From Acidobacteriota bacterium (GTDB lineage: Bacteria; Acidobacteriota; Polarisedimenticolia; JACPZX01): a stretch of 64,000 nt of DNA. Shown here piece after piece: positions 25,734 through 34,268 of this stretch. A program made the position numbers and the translations under genes. Within the stretch, counting starts at the first letter, position 1, and each line of letters begins with the position of its first letter. Under the pieces are notes generated by a model. That model did not search any database. It was not told the origin of the DNA and saw nothing but the letters and a program-made list of their open reading frames with translations. Where the stretch lies: the NCBI GenBank assembly GCA_016195325.1, contig JACPZX010000075.1, forward strand, positions 18,718-82,717. The letters run 5' to 3'.

Positions 25734-27288
25734 GAGTCGTCCGGTTCGGCGCGCTCTTCGGCACGCTGACGTCCACGCCGTAGACCTCGACGAAGACCTG
25801 GGGGGTCACCGAGTTGATCGCCGTCGCCCGATCGCAGACCTTCTTCCACTTCCTGGCGGGCGGGGTGTAGGAGCGGGTCTTGAGGAGGGTCGATCCGCTC
25901 GTGACGCGGTTCGCCGTCGTGAACTGGGCGTCGGCGGCGATGAGGACGCGGAACTTGTCGTACGCCCCGCCGTCCCACTGGATGGTCGGCTGGAGGGCGA
26001 GCGGGTTGCTGCAATCGAGCGTGTCCGAGACCAGAGGGTTCGTCACGACGACGTCCTGGAGATCGCAGATGCCGTCCAGGTCGACGTCGGTGCACGCAAA
26101 CTGCTGGGCGAAGATCCCGTCCCCCGATCCGTCCTCCCCGGCGCTCTGCCACGCGGTCACGAAGTTCCCGTCGGTGTCCATGTGGACGCCCGAGGCGAGC
26201 TGGTTCGAGGTGGTGTACGTATTGAGCGCGAACTCGGGGCCGCGCTTCTGCCCGGCGTTGTTGAAGAGCCGCGCGAAGGTGCCGTACCCCGAGCCGTCGT
26301 CGCCCGTCCACGAGACGACGAAGTTGCCGACCGGATCTCCCGCCAGGCGCGGCACGCGCGTGTTCTCGCTCGTCGAGGCGGCCACGAGGAACGGACCCGC
26401 CGTGGGGGCGCCCGCCGAGGAGTACCTCTGGCCCATCGCGGCGTAGCTCGTTCCGGTGTCGCGCGCCCAGACGACGACGAAGCTGCCGTCGGCCGCCATC
26501 GCCAGTGTGGGCTGGCGCTCGTCCGCGCTCGTGTACGAGCTGACGAGGATGTCGGGTGTCGTCGCGGCGCCAGCGCCGTTGAACCGACGCGCCGACACCG
26601 ACCAGTTGGGGGCTGCCGGCGCCTTCTGCTGCCACGCGACGACGAAGTTCCCCGCAGGATCTGCGGCGACCGAGGGGTTCGTCTGCAAGTTGGATGTGGA
26701 CGTCGTGACGGCGAACTCCCCGCCGCGCGCGTTTCCGAGACCGTCGAACCGCCGCGCGACGACCTTGAGCCCCGCCCCCACGTCGCGCCACACGACGATG
26801 AAGCTCCCGCCGGCGTCCGCAGCCGCGGCCGGGTAGTACTGGTCGCCCGCCGTGTAGGTGTTCACCTGGAACTCGACGCCGAGCTTTCCGCCCAGGCTGT
26901 CGAACCTCTGCCCGACGACGGCGTAGCCGTTTCCGTCCCGGCCGAAGCTGGACCAGACGACGACGAAGCTCCCGAAGCCCGACATCGCGACGGCGGGCCC
27001 GAACTGACTGCCCGATGTGTAGGTGTTGACCTGGAACTCGCTTCCCTGCGGCACGCCGCTGCTGGCAAACCGCTGGCCGAAGATCCCCCCCGCGTCCCCG
27101 TCCTGGCCCACGCTCGTCCAGACCACGACGAAGTTCCCCCGCGCATCTCCGGACATCGCGGGTCCCGACTGGACGCCCATCGTGTAGGTGTTCACCTGGA
27201 ACTCGAACCCCGAGGGGACGGACTGCGCCCGCGCCCCGGCCCACGCCCCGAAGACGACGACCATCGTGCCGACCAGGAGTCTTCGCAT
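25699..27288 (-). CDS. Secreted seven-repeat propeller-like protein, paralogue, with shared C-terminal module
   Basis: This 529-residue exported protein (signal peptide MRRLLVGTMVVVFGAWAGARAQ) is built like the one at 21839 and is surely a paralogue. Seven units carry the cores FVVVWTSVG, FVVVWSSFG, FIVVWRDVG, FVVAWQQKA, FVVVWARDT, FVVSWTGDD and FVTAWQSAG, most with EFQVNTYT between blades. A short Asp-rich calcium-like piece (DVDLDGICDLQD) precedes the C-terminal module (QWDGGAYDKFRVLI ... SGSTLLKTRSYTPPARKWKK). No enzyme motif is seen. ATG at 27288 starts the signal peptide. It overlaps the convergent glycosyltransferase by 35 bp and follows the pectate-lyase-like gene by 50 bp on the same strand. 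Confidence 0.78.
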   Translation of the reverse strand: MRRLLVGTMVVVFGAWAGARAQSVPSGFEFQVNTYTMGVQSGPAMSGDARGNFVVVWTSVGQDGDAGGIFGQRFASSGVPQGSEFQVNTYTSGSQFGPAVAMSGFGSFVVVWSSFGRDGNGYAVVGQRFDSLGGKLGVEFQVNTYTAGDQYYPAAAADAGGSFIVVWRDVGAGLKVVARRFDGLGNARGGEFAVTTSTSNLQTNPSVAADPAGNFVVAWQQKAPAAPNWSVSARRFNGAGAATTPDILVSSYTSADERQPTLAMAADGSFVVVWARDTGTSYAAMGQRYSSAGAPTAGPFLVAASTSENTRVPRLAGDPVGNFVVSWTGDDGSGYGTFARLFNNAGQKRGPEFALNTYTTSNQLASGVHMDTDGNFVTAWQSAGEDGSGDGIFAQQFACTDVDLDGICDLQDVVVTNPLVSDTLDCSNPLALQPTIQWDGGAYDKFRVLIAADAQFTTANRVTSGSTLLKTRSYTPPARKWKKVCDRATAINSVTPQVFVEVYGVDVSVPKSAPNRTTLSQTVQVAVAP

Positions 27289-27338
27289 CGTTTCCTCTCG
27301 AACGGTCCGGTTGAAGGGTCCGCGTGGCGTCGTGCCGT

Positions 27339-29003
27339 CTACTTGACGACGACGGCGTCCACCGCGCTCAGCTCCGACGTGTGCGTTCCCGCGACCTTCC
27401 CGAGCACCCGGAAGAAGAGGCTGGGGCTCGCCTTCCCGCAGATCTTCGCCCACTTCTTCGCGGGCACCTGGTACGAGGGGGTCTTGAGGAGCGTGCTTCC
27501 GCTCGAGACCTTGACCGTAAACGCCGCGTTCGCGCCGACGAAGAGCTTGAACCGGTCGTAAGTCTTCGGCGTCCACTGGACGAGGGGCGGCGGATCGCTG
27601 CAGAGGATGTCTCCGGCGAGAGGGAAGGTGACGGTCAGATCGCACGCGTCCCCGGCGCCGTCGCCGTCGGTGTCGGTCTGCGACGGGTTGTAGATCGCCG
27701 GGCAGTCGTCCACCGCGTCCTCCACGCCGTCGCCGTCGGTGTCCTGCCCCGGCGGCGCCATGCACGTTCCGGCGACGCAGCAGAGGCTTCCGAAATCGCT
27801 CGAAGCGGTGAACGTCCCGCCGTTGCAGATCGATCCCGCCGAGCACCCCGTCCCCCCGAGCGCCGAGCACGTCTGGAGGCTCGATCCGAGATCCGCGGCG
27901 ACGCGCGCGATCGCGTTCGCATCCACGGCGTCGCGCGGGAGGGCGCCGGCCCCCGTCGTGATCCCGTCACCGAGGAGGACCGCCGGCAGCGAGGCGACGC
28001 TGTCCTCGGTGATCGGCGGCGCGGTGATCGCGGAGCCGGCGTTCCCGAGCGTGTTGATGTCGACCCCGGCCCCCTGCGCCGGCGCCATGTTTCCCGAGGT
28101 GAAGACGGGGCCGTTCTGCTCGAGGAGGAGGGCGAAGTTCGGCTTCACGTTCGAGAGGTAGATGTTCTTCACGACGTTCCCGGTGCCGTTGAACCGGATG
28201 CGCGTGCCGTAATCTATCCAGTTGTGGACGAGGTTGTTCCGGATGTCCACGAGCGGCATCGCCGTGGCCGTGTTGTTGTTCCCGCTGATCTGGGGGTTCC
28301 TCTCCGGGTTGTTGTTGAAGATGTTGTGGTGCACCGAGACGCGATCAGCGAAGGCGCCGGTGATCGGCACGTTGGCGTCCCCGCTGCCGGGACCCGAGAC
28401 GAGCAGTCCCTTCCCGTGGCTCACGGTGTGCAGCGCGTCGGTGATGAGGCACCACGAGACGGTCACGTCGACGGGGGCCCCTTCCGCTGGGGTGCCGCCG
28501 AAGACGCCTATCGACTCGTCGCTGATGCGGCTGGCGGACAGATGATCGAGCCAGACGTCCGAGCAGTTCTTGAAGAGGATGAAGCCGGGAGTGATGTCGT
28601 CCAGGTCGGCGGTGTCTCGAAGGCGCAGGTTTCGCACGATGATGTTGTGCGAGTCGCGAATCTCGAACTGGTTGAGGCGGAGCGTGATCCCCGGCGACGG
28701 CGCGGTCGTGCCGTCGACCGTGACGTTGCTCTGGCTTCGCATGTCGAGCTTCTGTCTCAGCGTGATCGTCCCGCCGACGTCGAAGACGATGATGCGGTTG
28801 CTCCCGTGGACCGCCGCCCGGAGGCTTCCGGCGATGACCGCCTGGTTGGGATCGTTGTCCATGAGGTTCGTGACGTGGACGATCGGCTTGCCGGCGCCGC
28901 CTGTCGTGTTCTCCCCGAACCCCTCGGGGGTCTGGGCGCTGGCGGCGGAGGCGGCGGCGAGAGCGAAGCAGGCGAAAAGGCGGGGAAGGATCCGGAAGCG
29001 CAT
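27339..29003 (-). CDS. Secreted pectate-lyase-like beta-helix protein with thrombospondin-3 linker and shared C-terminal module
   Basis: This 554-residue exported protein (signal peptide MRFRILPRLFACFALAAASAASAQ) has an N-terminal right-handed beta-helix of the pectate lyase 1 type: SLRAAVHGSNRIIVFDVGGTI, NVTVDGTTAPSPGITL, HNIIVRNLRLRDT, DVWLDHLSAS and HHNIFNNNPERNPQI. These match the conserved ladder and the vWiDH-like region of the family, which cleaves polygalacturonate; activity on pectin itself is not shown. A Cys-rich segment, a thrombospondin-3 stretch (DTDGDGVEDAVDDCP, DTDGDGAGDACD) and the same C-terminal module as its neighbours follow. The module was probably swapped between different catalytic or binding heads. 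Confidence 0.82.
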   Translation of the reverse strand: MRFRILPRLFACFALAAASAASAQTPEGFGENTTGGAGKPIVHVTNLMDNDPNQAVIAGSLRAAVHGSNRIIVFDVGGTITLRQKLDMRSQSNVTVDGTTAPSPGITLRLNQFEIRDSHNIIVRNLRLRDTADLDDITPGFILFKNCSDVWLDHLSASRISDESIGVFGGTPAEGAPVDVTVSWCLITDALHTVSHGKGLLVSGPGSGDANVPITGAFADRVSVHHNIFNNNPERNPQISGNNNTATAMPLVDIRNNLVHNWIDYGTRIRFNGTGNVVKNIYLSNVKPNFALLLEQNGPVFTSGNMAPAQGAGVDINTLGNAGSAITAPPITEDSVASLPAVLLGDGITTGAGALPRDAVDANAIARVAADLGSSLQTCSALGGTGCSAGSICNGGTFTASSDFGSLCCVAGTCMAPPGQDTDGDGVEDAVDDCPAIYNPSQTDTDGDGAGDACDLTVTFPLAGDILCSDPPPLVQWTPKTYDRFKLFVGANAAFTVKVSSGSTLLKTPSYQVPAKKWAKICGKASPSLFFRVLGKVAGTHTSELSAVDAVVVK

Positions 29004-29076
29004 CCCGACAGAGTATCACGGCGTCCGCCCGGCCGAAACGTCCCTGCACGGGATAGGAGCACCCCCGGGCGCGCTC

Positions 29077-29847
29077 CTAAGCGATCGCCTTCTTCCGGAA
29101 CTGGCGCAGGCCGAGGAAGATGAAGAAGGCGTCGAAGAGCACGAGCGCGCCCATCACCCCTCCCGCCCCCAGGTGCGGGAACTGCGGCACCAGCGCTCCC
29201 CGGAACCCCTCGCTCGCGTAGACCAGCGGGTTGATCAGCACCGCCTTCTGCATGATGGGGAACTTGTCGAGTGCGCTCCACGGGTAGTAGGTGCAGCCGA
29301 AGAAGATCATCGGCGCCAGCACGAGCGAGAACATCAGCCCGATCTGCGTCTGTCCCACCGAGCACCCCAGCGTGAGGCCGATCGCCGCCGCGAGGCACGA
29401 GACGATCAGCGAGACGGCCAGGAAGCGCAGCGGTGCGTCGAAGCTCAGATTCGTCCCCGGGCCCATGATGAGCCGCGCGAGAGGGATCACGACGAGCCCG
29501 GCCGCGAGGGCCTGGATCATGCCGGCGACCACCTTCTCGATCGCCAGCCACTCGATCTCCATCGGCGCGAGGAGCCGGTCCTCGATCTCGCGGGTGAACT
29601 GGAACTCGCTCACGAGCGGAAGGGCGACGGCCTGGATCCCCGAGAGCATCATGCTGATGGCGATGACCCCCGGGAGGAGGAGGCTCTTGTACTCCGGCGG
29701 CATGAGCCCGCTTCCCGTCATGACGCGGCCGAAGATGAAGACGAACAGCATCGGCTGCAGCAGCGTCTGGAGGAGCAGCGGCACGAAGTTCCGCCGGGCC
29801 ACGTGGGCGTCGCGCGACAGCATCGCCAGGAACGTCTTCCAGTTCAT
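29077..29847 (-). CDS. ABC-2 type transporter permease
   Basis: This 256-residue membrane protein with six predicted helices has the ABC-2 signature region LVLAPMIFFGCTYYPWSAL and a following NPLVYASEGFRGAL. It is the membrane half of an exporter of the daunorubicin-resistance/Nod type. Its start ATG overlaps the stop of the ATPase gene (29844) as ATGA, so the pair makes one complete exporter. Substrate is unknown. The operon also contains an ArsR-like regulator and an aspartyl protease, so the exporter may handle the same signal or product as the protease. Confidence 0.9.
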   Translation of the reverse strand: MNWKTFLAMLSRDAHVARRNFVPLLLQTLLQPMLFVFIFGRVMTGSGLMPPEYKSLLLPGVIAISMMLSGIQAVALPLVSEFQFTREIEDRLLAPMEIEWLAIEKVVAGMIQALAAGLVVIPLARLIMGPGTNLSFDAPLRFLAVSLIVSCLAAAIGLTLGCSVGQTQIGLMFSLVLAPMIFFGCTYYPWSALDKFPIMQKAVLINPLVYASEGFRGALVPQFPHLGAGGVMGALVLFDAFFIFLGLRQFRKKAIA

Positions 29848-30872
29848 TCGCGGAGGCTCCTTCCCGTGTGGTGGAGGAAGAGGTTCTCGAGGCTCGGAGC
29901 CGAGATGTGCACGTCGAGGATGTCGACGCCGCTCTCCTGCGCCGTGTTCACCAGGATCGGGATCAGCGCCCCTCCCCGGTCGGCGTACATATCGACGCTC
30001 GCCCCCGCCCCCTGCCGCACCTCGGTGACGCCGGGGAGCGCGCGCAGGACGTCGAGGAGCTTCGGGACGGCGCGATCGAACTGGAGCCTCACGAGGTAGC
30101 CGCCCGGCACGGAGCGCTTCAGCTCGTCGGGGGTGCCGAGGGCGATCACCCTCCCGTGATCGATGATCGCGACGCGGTGGCAGAGACCGTCGGCCTCCTC
30201 CATGTTGTGCGTCGTCATCAGGATGGTCTTGCCGCGCGCGTTGTACTCGCGGACGATCTCCCACAGCAGCAGCCGCGTCTGGGGGTCGAGGCCGGCGCTC
30301 GGCTCGTCGAGGAAGAGCACGCGGGGGTCGTGCACCATGGCCCGCGCGATCGACAATCTTTGGAGCATTCCGCCCGAGAAGCCGAAGAGGAGCTGGTCGG
30401 CGCGATCCCCGAGCTTGAAGCGATCGAGGAGGGCCTGCGCGATCGCGGCGCGCTCGGCGGCGCCCATGCCGAAGTAGGCGCCGTGGAAGGTGAGGATCTC
30501 GCGCGCCGTGAGGCCGAAGTCGAGGTTCGGCCGCTGGGGTACGACGCCGATGAGCCGCTTCACCGCGGTCCTCTCCCGGGTGACGCTGTGCTCCCCGACG
30601 AAGGCCCCGCCCGACGTCGGGGTCACCCTCGTCGTGAGGACCCCGACGGTCGTCGACTTCCCCGCGCCGTTCGGGCCGAGCAGCCCGAAGATCTCCCCCG
30701 GCTTGACCTCGAGCGAGATCCCGTCGAGGGCGACCACGTCGTCCTTCGGCTTGTCCCGGGGCCCGACGCGGCTCCGCGTCGCGAGGATGCCGACCGGGCG
30801 CGCCCCCGCGGCGGCGGGAGGCGGCGTGTGAAAGACCTTCTTGAGATTCTCCGTGCGCAGGCCGACGGACAT
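29844..30872 (-). CDS. ABC transporter ATP-binding protein (DrrA-like)
   Basis: This 342-residue ATPase energises the adjacent ABC-2 permease. Motifs: Walker A GPNGAGKST, Q-loop in GVVPQRPNLDFGLTA, signature FSGGMLQRLS, Walker B VLFLDEPSAGLD and the switch His in MTTHNMEEAD. The C-terminal 100 residues are the accessory domain found in drug-exporter ATPases. An odd feature is a Pro/Ala-rich insertion of about 30 residues between the first strand (LKKVFHT) and VVALDGISL, which looks like a flexible linker. It lies 11 bp downstream of the protease gene and overlaps the permease start. Confidence 0.92.
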   Translation of the reverse strand: MSVGLRTENLKKVFHTPPPAAAGARPVGILATRSRVGPRDKPKDDVVALDGISLEVKPGEIFGLLGPNGAGKSTTVGVLTTRVTPTSGGAFVGEHSVTRERTAVKRLIGVVPQRPNLDFGLTAREILTFHGAYFGMGAAERAAIAQALLDRFKLGDRADQLLFGFSGGMLQRLSIARAMVHDPRVLFLDEPSAGLDPQTRLLLWEIVREYNARGKTILMTTHNMEEADGLCHRVAIIDHGRVIALGTPDELKRSVPGGYLVRLQFDRAVPKLLDVLRALPGVTEVRQGAGASVDMYADRGGALIPILVNTAQESGVDILDVHISAPSLENLFLHHTGRSLRE

Positions 30873-30883
30873 CGGGCGTGACC

Positions 30884-32335
30884 TCAGGACACCTTTTCGA
30901 CGAACGCGATGAGTCCCGCAGGGTAGTTCATGACGACACGGAAGGGGGTGAGGAGAGGATTGCCGATAAGGCCGGCGATGCACGGATCGCCCAGGGCGCC
31001 CTCCTGAGGCGACGGGAAGACCGCCTGGACCTGCTCCATCCGCCGCCCCGCGATTTCGAGGTACGCGAGCGTCCCGATCCGGACCTCCATCTCCCCCCCG
31101 GCGCCCATGGCGCGCGCCGTGGTCGTCTCCCGTTCGTCGAGAAGGCCCAGCCTCTGGACGGTGGGGGCGGTGAAGATCACGGGCGCGGAACCGGCCCCGG
31201 TGTCCCAGAGAAAGAGCCCCTCGCGATCCCCTTCGAAGCGGCAGCGCACGAGCGGGTGGTTCCTGCGGAGCAGCAGCTCCTGCCAAGACCCCCCGGCGAG
31301 CCGGTACGCTCCGGGGTCGTGCAGCGTGATGGACGGCGCGGCCAGGTCGATCTCGGCGACCGTCCGCGCCAGCACGTCGTAACCGACGACCCCCTCGATC
31401 TCGACGCCGAGCGCCCCGCTCAACGACGACAGGTCGGCCTCGAGAAAGCAGAGATCGGGCATCTCGACCCCGCCGAGCTCGAACGGGGCCCCGTCGCGAA
31501 GAGTCGCCTCGCGGATCGCCGCGCCGGCCCCGCTCATCGCCGTTCGGCCGAAGGCCGCCATACCCGCGGCCTCCGCCGCGGCGCGGGAGACGAGCGGGAC
31601 GCCCGCGCCGGTGTCGAAGATGAAGGCGCCGGCCTCCCGGCCCGAGAGTCGGGGCCGGCACACGAGGTGGCCGGTGACCGCGAGCTCGAGGGAGACCGGG
31701 CGGGGCTCCGGCGGGAAGACGGCTCGCCGGGGCGAGGGGGTGGGTGAGAAGGCGGCGTCCGCGATCGACGCGACCGAGCGCACGCGATCGACCCGGTACG
31801 TGTTCACCGTCCCCGGCTTCGTATGAACGAGAGTGTGCGGGAATCGCGTGCCGTGAGCCTCGCGGAAGTCCGTGAACTCCCACCGCTGGCCCCCGGCGTG
31901 GTTCCCCGGGACGATGACGGCGCGCGGAAGACGCGTGGTGCGATCGAAGACCAGCCGGCAGGGCGGCGCGCTCTCGTCGAGGCTCATGGCGATCGTCACG
32001 TCGGGGCCGTCGCCCGGCTCGACGATCGCGGCGCGCGCCGGCTCGGGACCGTCGAGCCACGCATGCGTCGCGGCCGCGAGCGGCACGTACCACGCGTCGC
32101 GCTCGTCGAAGAGGAGCGTGCGCGACGTCCCGGAGGCGTCCGCCGCCCAGACGGCCGAGCCGTCGAAACCGATCGATCGCGGGACGCGGCCGACGATGCG
32201 CAGCGCGAACTTCCCTGCCGGTGAGACGTGCATGGTCCAGGGGCTCTCGATGCCGAGCCGCGTCACCGTCCCCTCGAAGAGGAGCGGCACGCGCGCCGCG
32301 GATCGGACCGAAGATCGGAACTCTCCAAGGTTCAT
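30884..32335 (-). CDS. Retropepsin-like aspartyl protease family protein with two DTGAG motifs
   Basis: This 483-residue protein has two aspartyl protease-type units: IFDTGAGVPLVSR with Asp241 and LWDTGAGSAPVIF with Asp378. Each is followed by hydrophobic-glycine segments (GVVGYDVLARTV, AGLIGNPLLTPF) resembling the second conserved block. Two units in one chain could form the active site internally, as in pepsin. The first 210 residues are a different domain, rich in beta strands and not recognised. I see no signal peptide, so location is unclear. ATG at 32335 overlaps the ArsR-like stop as ATGA. Its place between a regulator and an exporter suggests regulated processing; the substrate is unknown. 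Confidence 0.8.
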   Translation of the reverse strand: MNLGEFRSSVRSAARVPLLFEGTVTRLGIESPWTMHVSPAGKFALRIVGRVPRSIGFDGSAVWAADASGTSRTLLFDERDAWYVPLAAATHAWLDGPEPARAAIVEPGDGPDVTIAMSLDESAPPCRLVFDRTTRLPRAVIVPGNHAGGQRWEFTDFREAHGTRFPHTLVHTKPGTVNTYRVDRVRSVASIADAAFSPTPSPRRAVFPPEPRPVSLELAVTGHLVCRPRLSGREAGAFIFDTGAGVPLVSRAAAEAAGMAAFGRTAMSGAGAAIREATLRDGAPFELGGVEMPDLCFLEADLSSLSGALGVEIEGVVGYDVLARTVAEIDLAAPSITLHDPGAYRLAGGSWQELLLRRNHPLVRCRFEGDREGLFLWDTGAGSAPVIFTAPTVQRLGLLDERETTTARAMGAGGEMEVRIGTLAYLEIAGRRMEQVQAVFPSPQEGALGDPCIAGLIGNPLLTPFRVVMNYPAGLIAFVEKVS

Positions 32336-32937
32336 CGGCTCTCCTTCCGCCGCCCGCGCGGGGCGAGCGGCACCACGACGACGGTCACTGCGTGAGGGCG
32401 ACCGGCTCTTCCTCCGTCGCACGAGGCGAGCCACTCCTGAAGCTCCTCGAGACGGCGCGCGAGACTCTCCGCGTCGGCGTCGGTGAGCCGCGTCCGGATG
32501 CGCCGCACGAACGGGCTCGCGCTCTTCCGGCGGGCGTCGCCGCACCCGGCCGCGAGCGCGCGCCCCGCCTCGCGCGCCGCGAGACGAAGCATCGTGGCGA
32601 TGGAGCGTGAGGCGGCGTCGAGTGCCGGCCGCGAGCCGGCGCGGACGCCGACGGCGAGCCTCTCGCCGGCCAGCGCGTAGAGGGAGTGGGATCGGCCGCC
32701 CGAGCGGCGCATCCCGGTCCGGACGAGGATGCCGGCGCGGGCGAGCTTCGCCACGTGATACGTCAGGGAAGTGGCGGAGCGCTCCATCCGGCGGGCGACG
32801 TCGGCGATTGCGAGGGCGCGCCGATCGCGGAACTGCTCGAGGATCTCGAGCCGGATCGGGGAGACGAGGGCGTCGAGCTGGGCGCGGGATTTCAGGACGA
32901 CGACGGCCGGGCGGGTGGGCTCCATGGCGGAGCCCAT
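32332..32937 (-). CDS. ArsR-like winged-helix transcriptional regulator
   Basis: This 201-residue regulator has a winged helix in residues about 20-95: LDALVSPIRLEILEQF, ALAIADVARRMERSATSLTYHVAKLARAGIL and a wing SGGRSHSLYAL. It has no metal-binding Cys pair, so it is a helix-turn-helix_20 type rather than a true arsenic sensor. The C-terminal half is helical and may dimerise. It heads the protease/exporter operon with 4-bp coupling. A perfect AT-rich palindrome directly upstream is its likely operator. ATG at 32937 lacks a ribosome binding site, and the best -10 overlaps it, so ATG at 32925 on a leaderless message is a real alternative. Confidence 0.83.
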   Translation of the reverse strand: MGSAMEPTRPAVVVLKSRAQLDALVSPIRLEILEQFRDRRALAIADVARRMERSATSLTYHVAKLARAGILVRTGMRRSGGRSHSLYALAGERLAVGVRAGSRPALDAASRSIATMLRLAAREAGRALAAGCGDARRKSASPFVRRIRTRLTDADAESLARRLEELQEWLASCDGGRAGRPHAVTVVVVPLAPRGRRKESR

Positions 32938-32946
32938 CGTAGAACG

Positions 32947-32976
32947 ATATTCAAAATTGTCAAGTTTTTTGAATAT
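32947..32976 (-). promoter_or_regulatory. Palindromic operator overlapping the promoter of the ArsR-protease-exporter operon
   Basis: ATATTCAAAA (32947-32956) and TTTTGAATAT (32967-32976) form a perfect 10-bp inverted repeat with a 10-bp spacer. On the minus strand TTGACA (32963-32958) sits in the spacer and TACGAT (32941-32936) lies 16 bp downstream, a plausible -35/-10 pair. The patch is AT-rich in a GC-rich chromosome, as expected for an autoregulated winged-helix regulator. Confidence 0.7.
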
Positions 32977-33003
32977 GTCCGCCCGGCCAATCGCGGCGGG
33001 GGG

Positions 33004-33312
33004 TCAGGACTTCGACTTGGACTTCGCGGGGGCCTTGGCCTCGCCCTTCGGGGCCTTCACCTCGACGGAGACGGCCGACATGCGGTACTGGATGGTGACC
33101 TGCGAGCCGACGGCGAGATCGCCAGTGACCTTGGTGGCGGCGTCCCGGGAGATCTCCCACTTGTCCTCCCCCTTCTGGACCACGATGGTGTCCGCGGTGA
33201 CGGAGAGGACGGGGCCGGTGACCTGGTAGGTCTTCGCCGCAGCGGCGTGTGCGGCGGCGGTGCCGAGCGCGATCGCGAGCAGCGCGATGACGGCGAGTTT
33301 CATTCTGGGCAT
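33004..33312 (-). CDS. Small exported protein of unknown function
   Basis: This 102-residue protein has a signal peptide (MPRMKLAVIALLAIALGTAAAHA) and a mature part of about 60 residues of beta character (VTGPVLSVTADTIVVQKGEDKWEIS) followed by a Lys/Ala-rich tail (APKGEAKAPAKSKSKS). The beta part resembles small OB-like exported domains seen in other proteobacterial and acidobacterial proteins; this is only a visual impression. ATG at 33312 is chosen because GGAGG (33325-33321) lies 8 nt upstream; ATG at 33303 is possible. It lies between the ArsR operon, which is transcribed away from it, and an EamA transporter. Confidence 0.62.
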   Translation of the reverse strand: MPRMKLAVIALLAIALGTAAAHAAAAKTYQVTGPVLSVTADTIVVQKGEDKWEISRDAATKVTGDLAVGSQVTIQYRMSAVSVEVKAPKGEAKAPAKSKSKS

Positions 33313-33387
33313 GATGGTTCCTCCGGAGAAAAGGGCGCGTGAGCGCCGACCGTCGCGATCCTATCAGACGCGCGCGCGCGGAGACGA

Positions 33388-34239
33388 TCAGCGACCGGAG
33401 AGCGAGGCGACCGCCACGCCGCCGAAGATCGCGGCCGCCGCCACGACGAGTCGCGCCGTGATCGGCTCGCCGAGGAGCGCGACGCCCATCGAGGCGGCGA
33501 GCGCCGGCACGAGAAGCTGGACGATCGCGGCCCGCGTCGCCCTCAGCGCGGGGAGCGCGGCGAACCAGAGGGCGTAGCCGACCCCCGAAGCGAGCGCGCC
33601 GGAGGCGGCGGCGAGGAGCGCCCCTCGCGCGGAGAGGTGCGCGCCGGAAAGCGACACGAGGCTCGCCCCCGCCGCGAGCGGGACGGCCTTCAGGAAGTTC
33701 GACGCCGTCGTTCGGAGCGGGCTCGATCCCCCCCTCCCGGCAAGAGAGTACGCCCCCCAGGCCGCTCCCGCGGCCGCCATCAGGCCCAGAGCCCCCGGAT
33801 CCGGAGCGGTGAGCCCCGGGAAGGTCAGGACGACGAGGCCCGAGAGGGCGGCGGCGATCCCCCACCATTCGGCGCGCTTGACCCTCTCGCCCTTCGCGAG
33901 CCCCCAGCCGATCATCGTCGCCTGCACGGAGGCGAAGAGGACCAGCGCGCCGGTCCCCGCCGTCAGCCGGACGTACGCCCACGAGAAGGCGGCGGCGTAG
34001 ATGAAGAGGGCCACGGCCGATCCCCACCCTTCGTGCGCCTTCGCCCTGGGGGAGCCCGTGGCGAGCGCAATCAGCGCCAGGGCGATCGCGCCGGATCCGA
34101 GGCGAATCGTCGTGAAGGTGGCCGGGTCGGCCCCTCCGGAGGCGAGGGCAAGGCGGCAGAGGATCGAGTTGGCGGCGAATCCGGTGAGCGCGGCGCCCGT
34201 CAGCGCGACGGTCCGCCCCGCTCCGCGCGACGCGGGCAT
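33388..34239 (-). CDS. EamA/DMT family transporter
   Basis: This 283-residue inner-membrane protein has about ten hydrophobic helices in two homologous halves, the hallmark of the drug/metabolite transporter superfamily. Helix-loop landmarks include NSILCRLALASGGADPATF in the first half and SGALASGVGYALWFAALPALRATRAA plus LGEPITARL in the second; the last two are typical EamA repeats. Members export amino acids, nucleobases or other small metabolites; substrate cannot be inferred. The ATG at 34239 is in frame and begins 29 bp after the stop of the upstream cytochrome gene, so cotranscription with it is possible. Confidence 0.87.
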   Translation of the reverse strand: MPASRGAGRTVALTGAALTGFAANSILCRLALASGGADPATFTTIRLGSGAIALALIALATGSPRAKAHEGWGSAVALFIYAAAFSWAYVRLTAGTGALVLFASVQATMIGWGLAKGERVKRAEWWGIAAALSGLVVLTFPGLTAPDPGALGLMAAAGAAWGAYSLAGRGGSSPLRTTASNFLKAVPLAAGASLVSLSGAHLSARGALLAAASGALASGVGYALWFAALPALRATRAAIVQLLVPALAASMGVALLGEPITARLVVAAAAIFGGVAVASLSGR

Positions 34240-34268
34240 CCGGGCATGATACTCCGCGGGCGGGCCGA

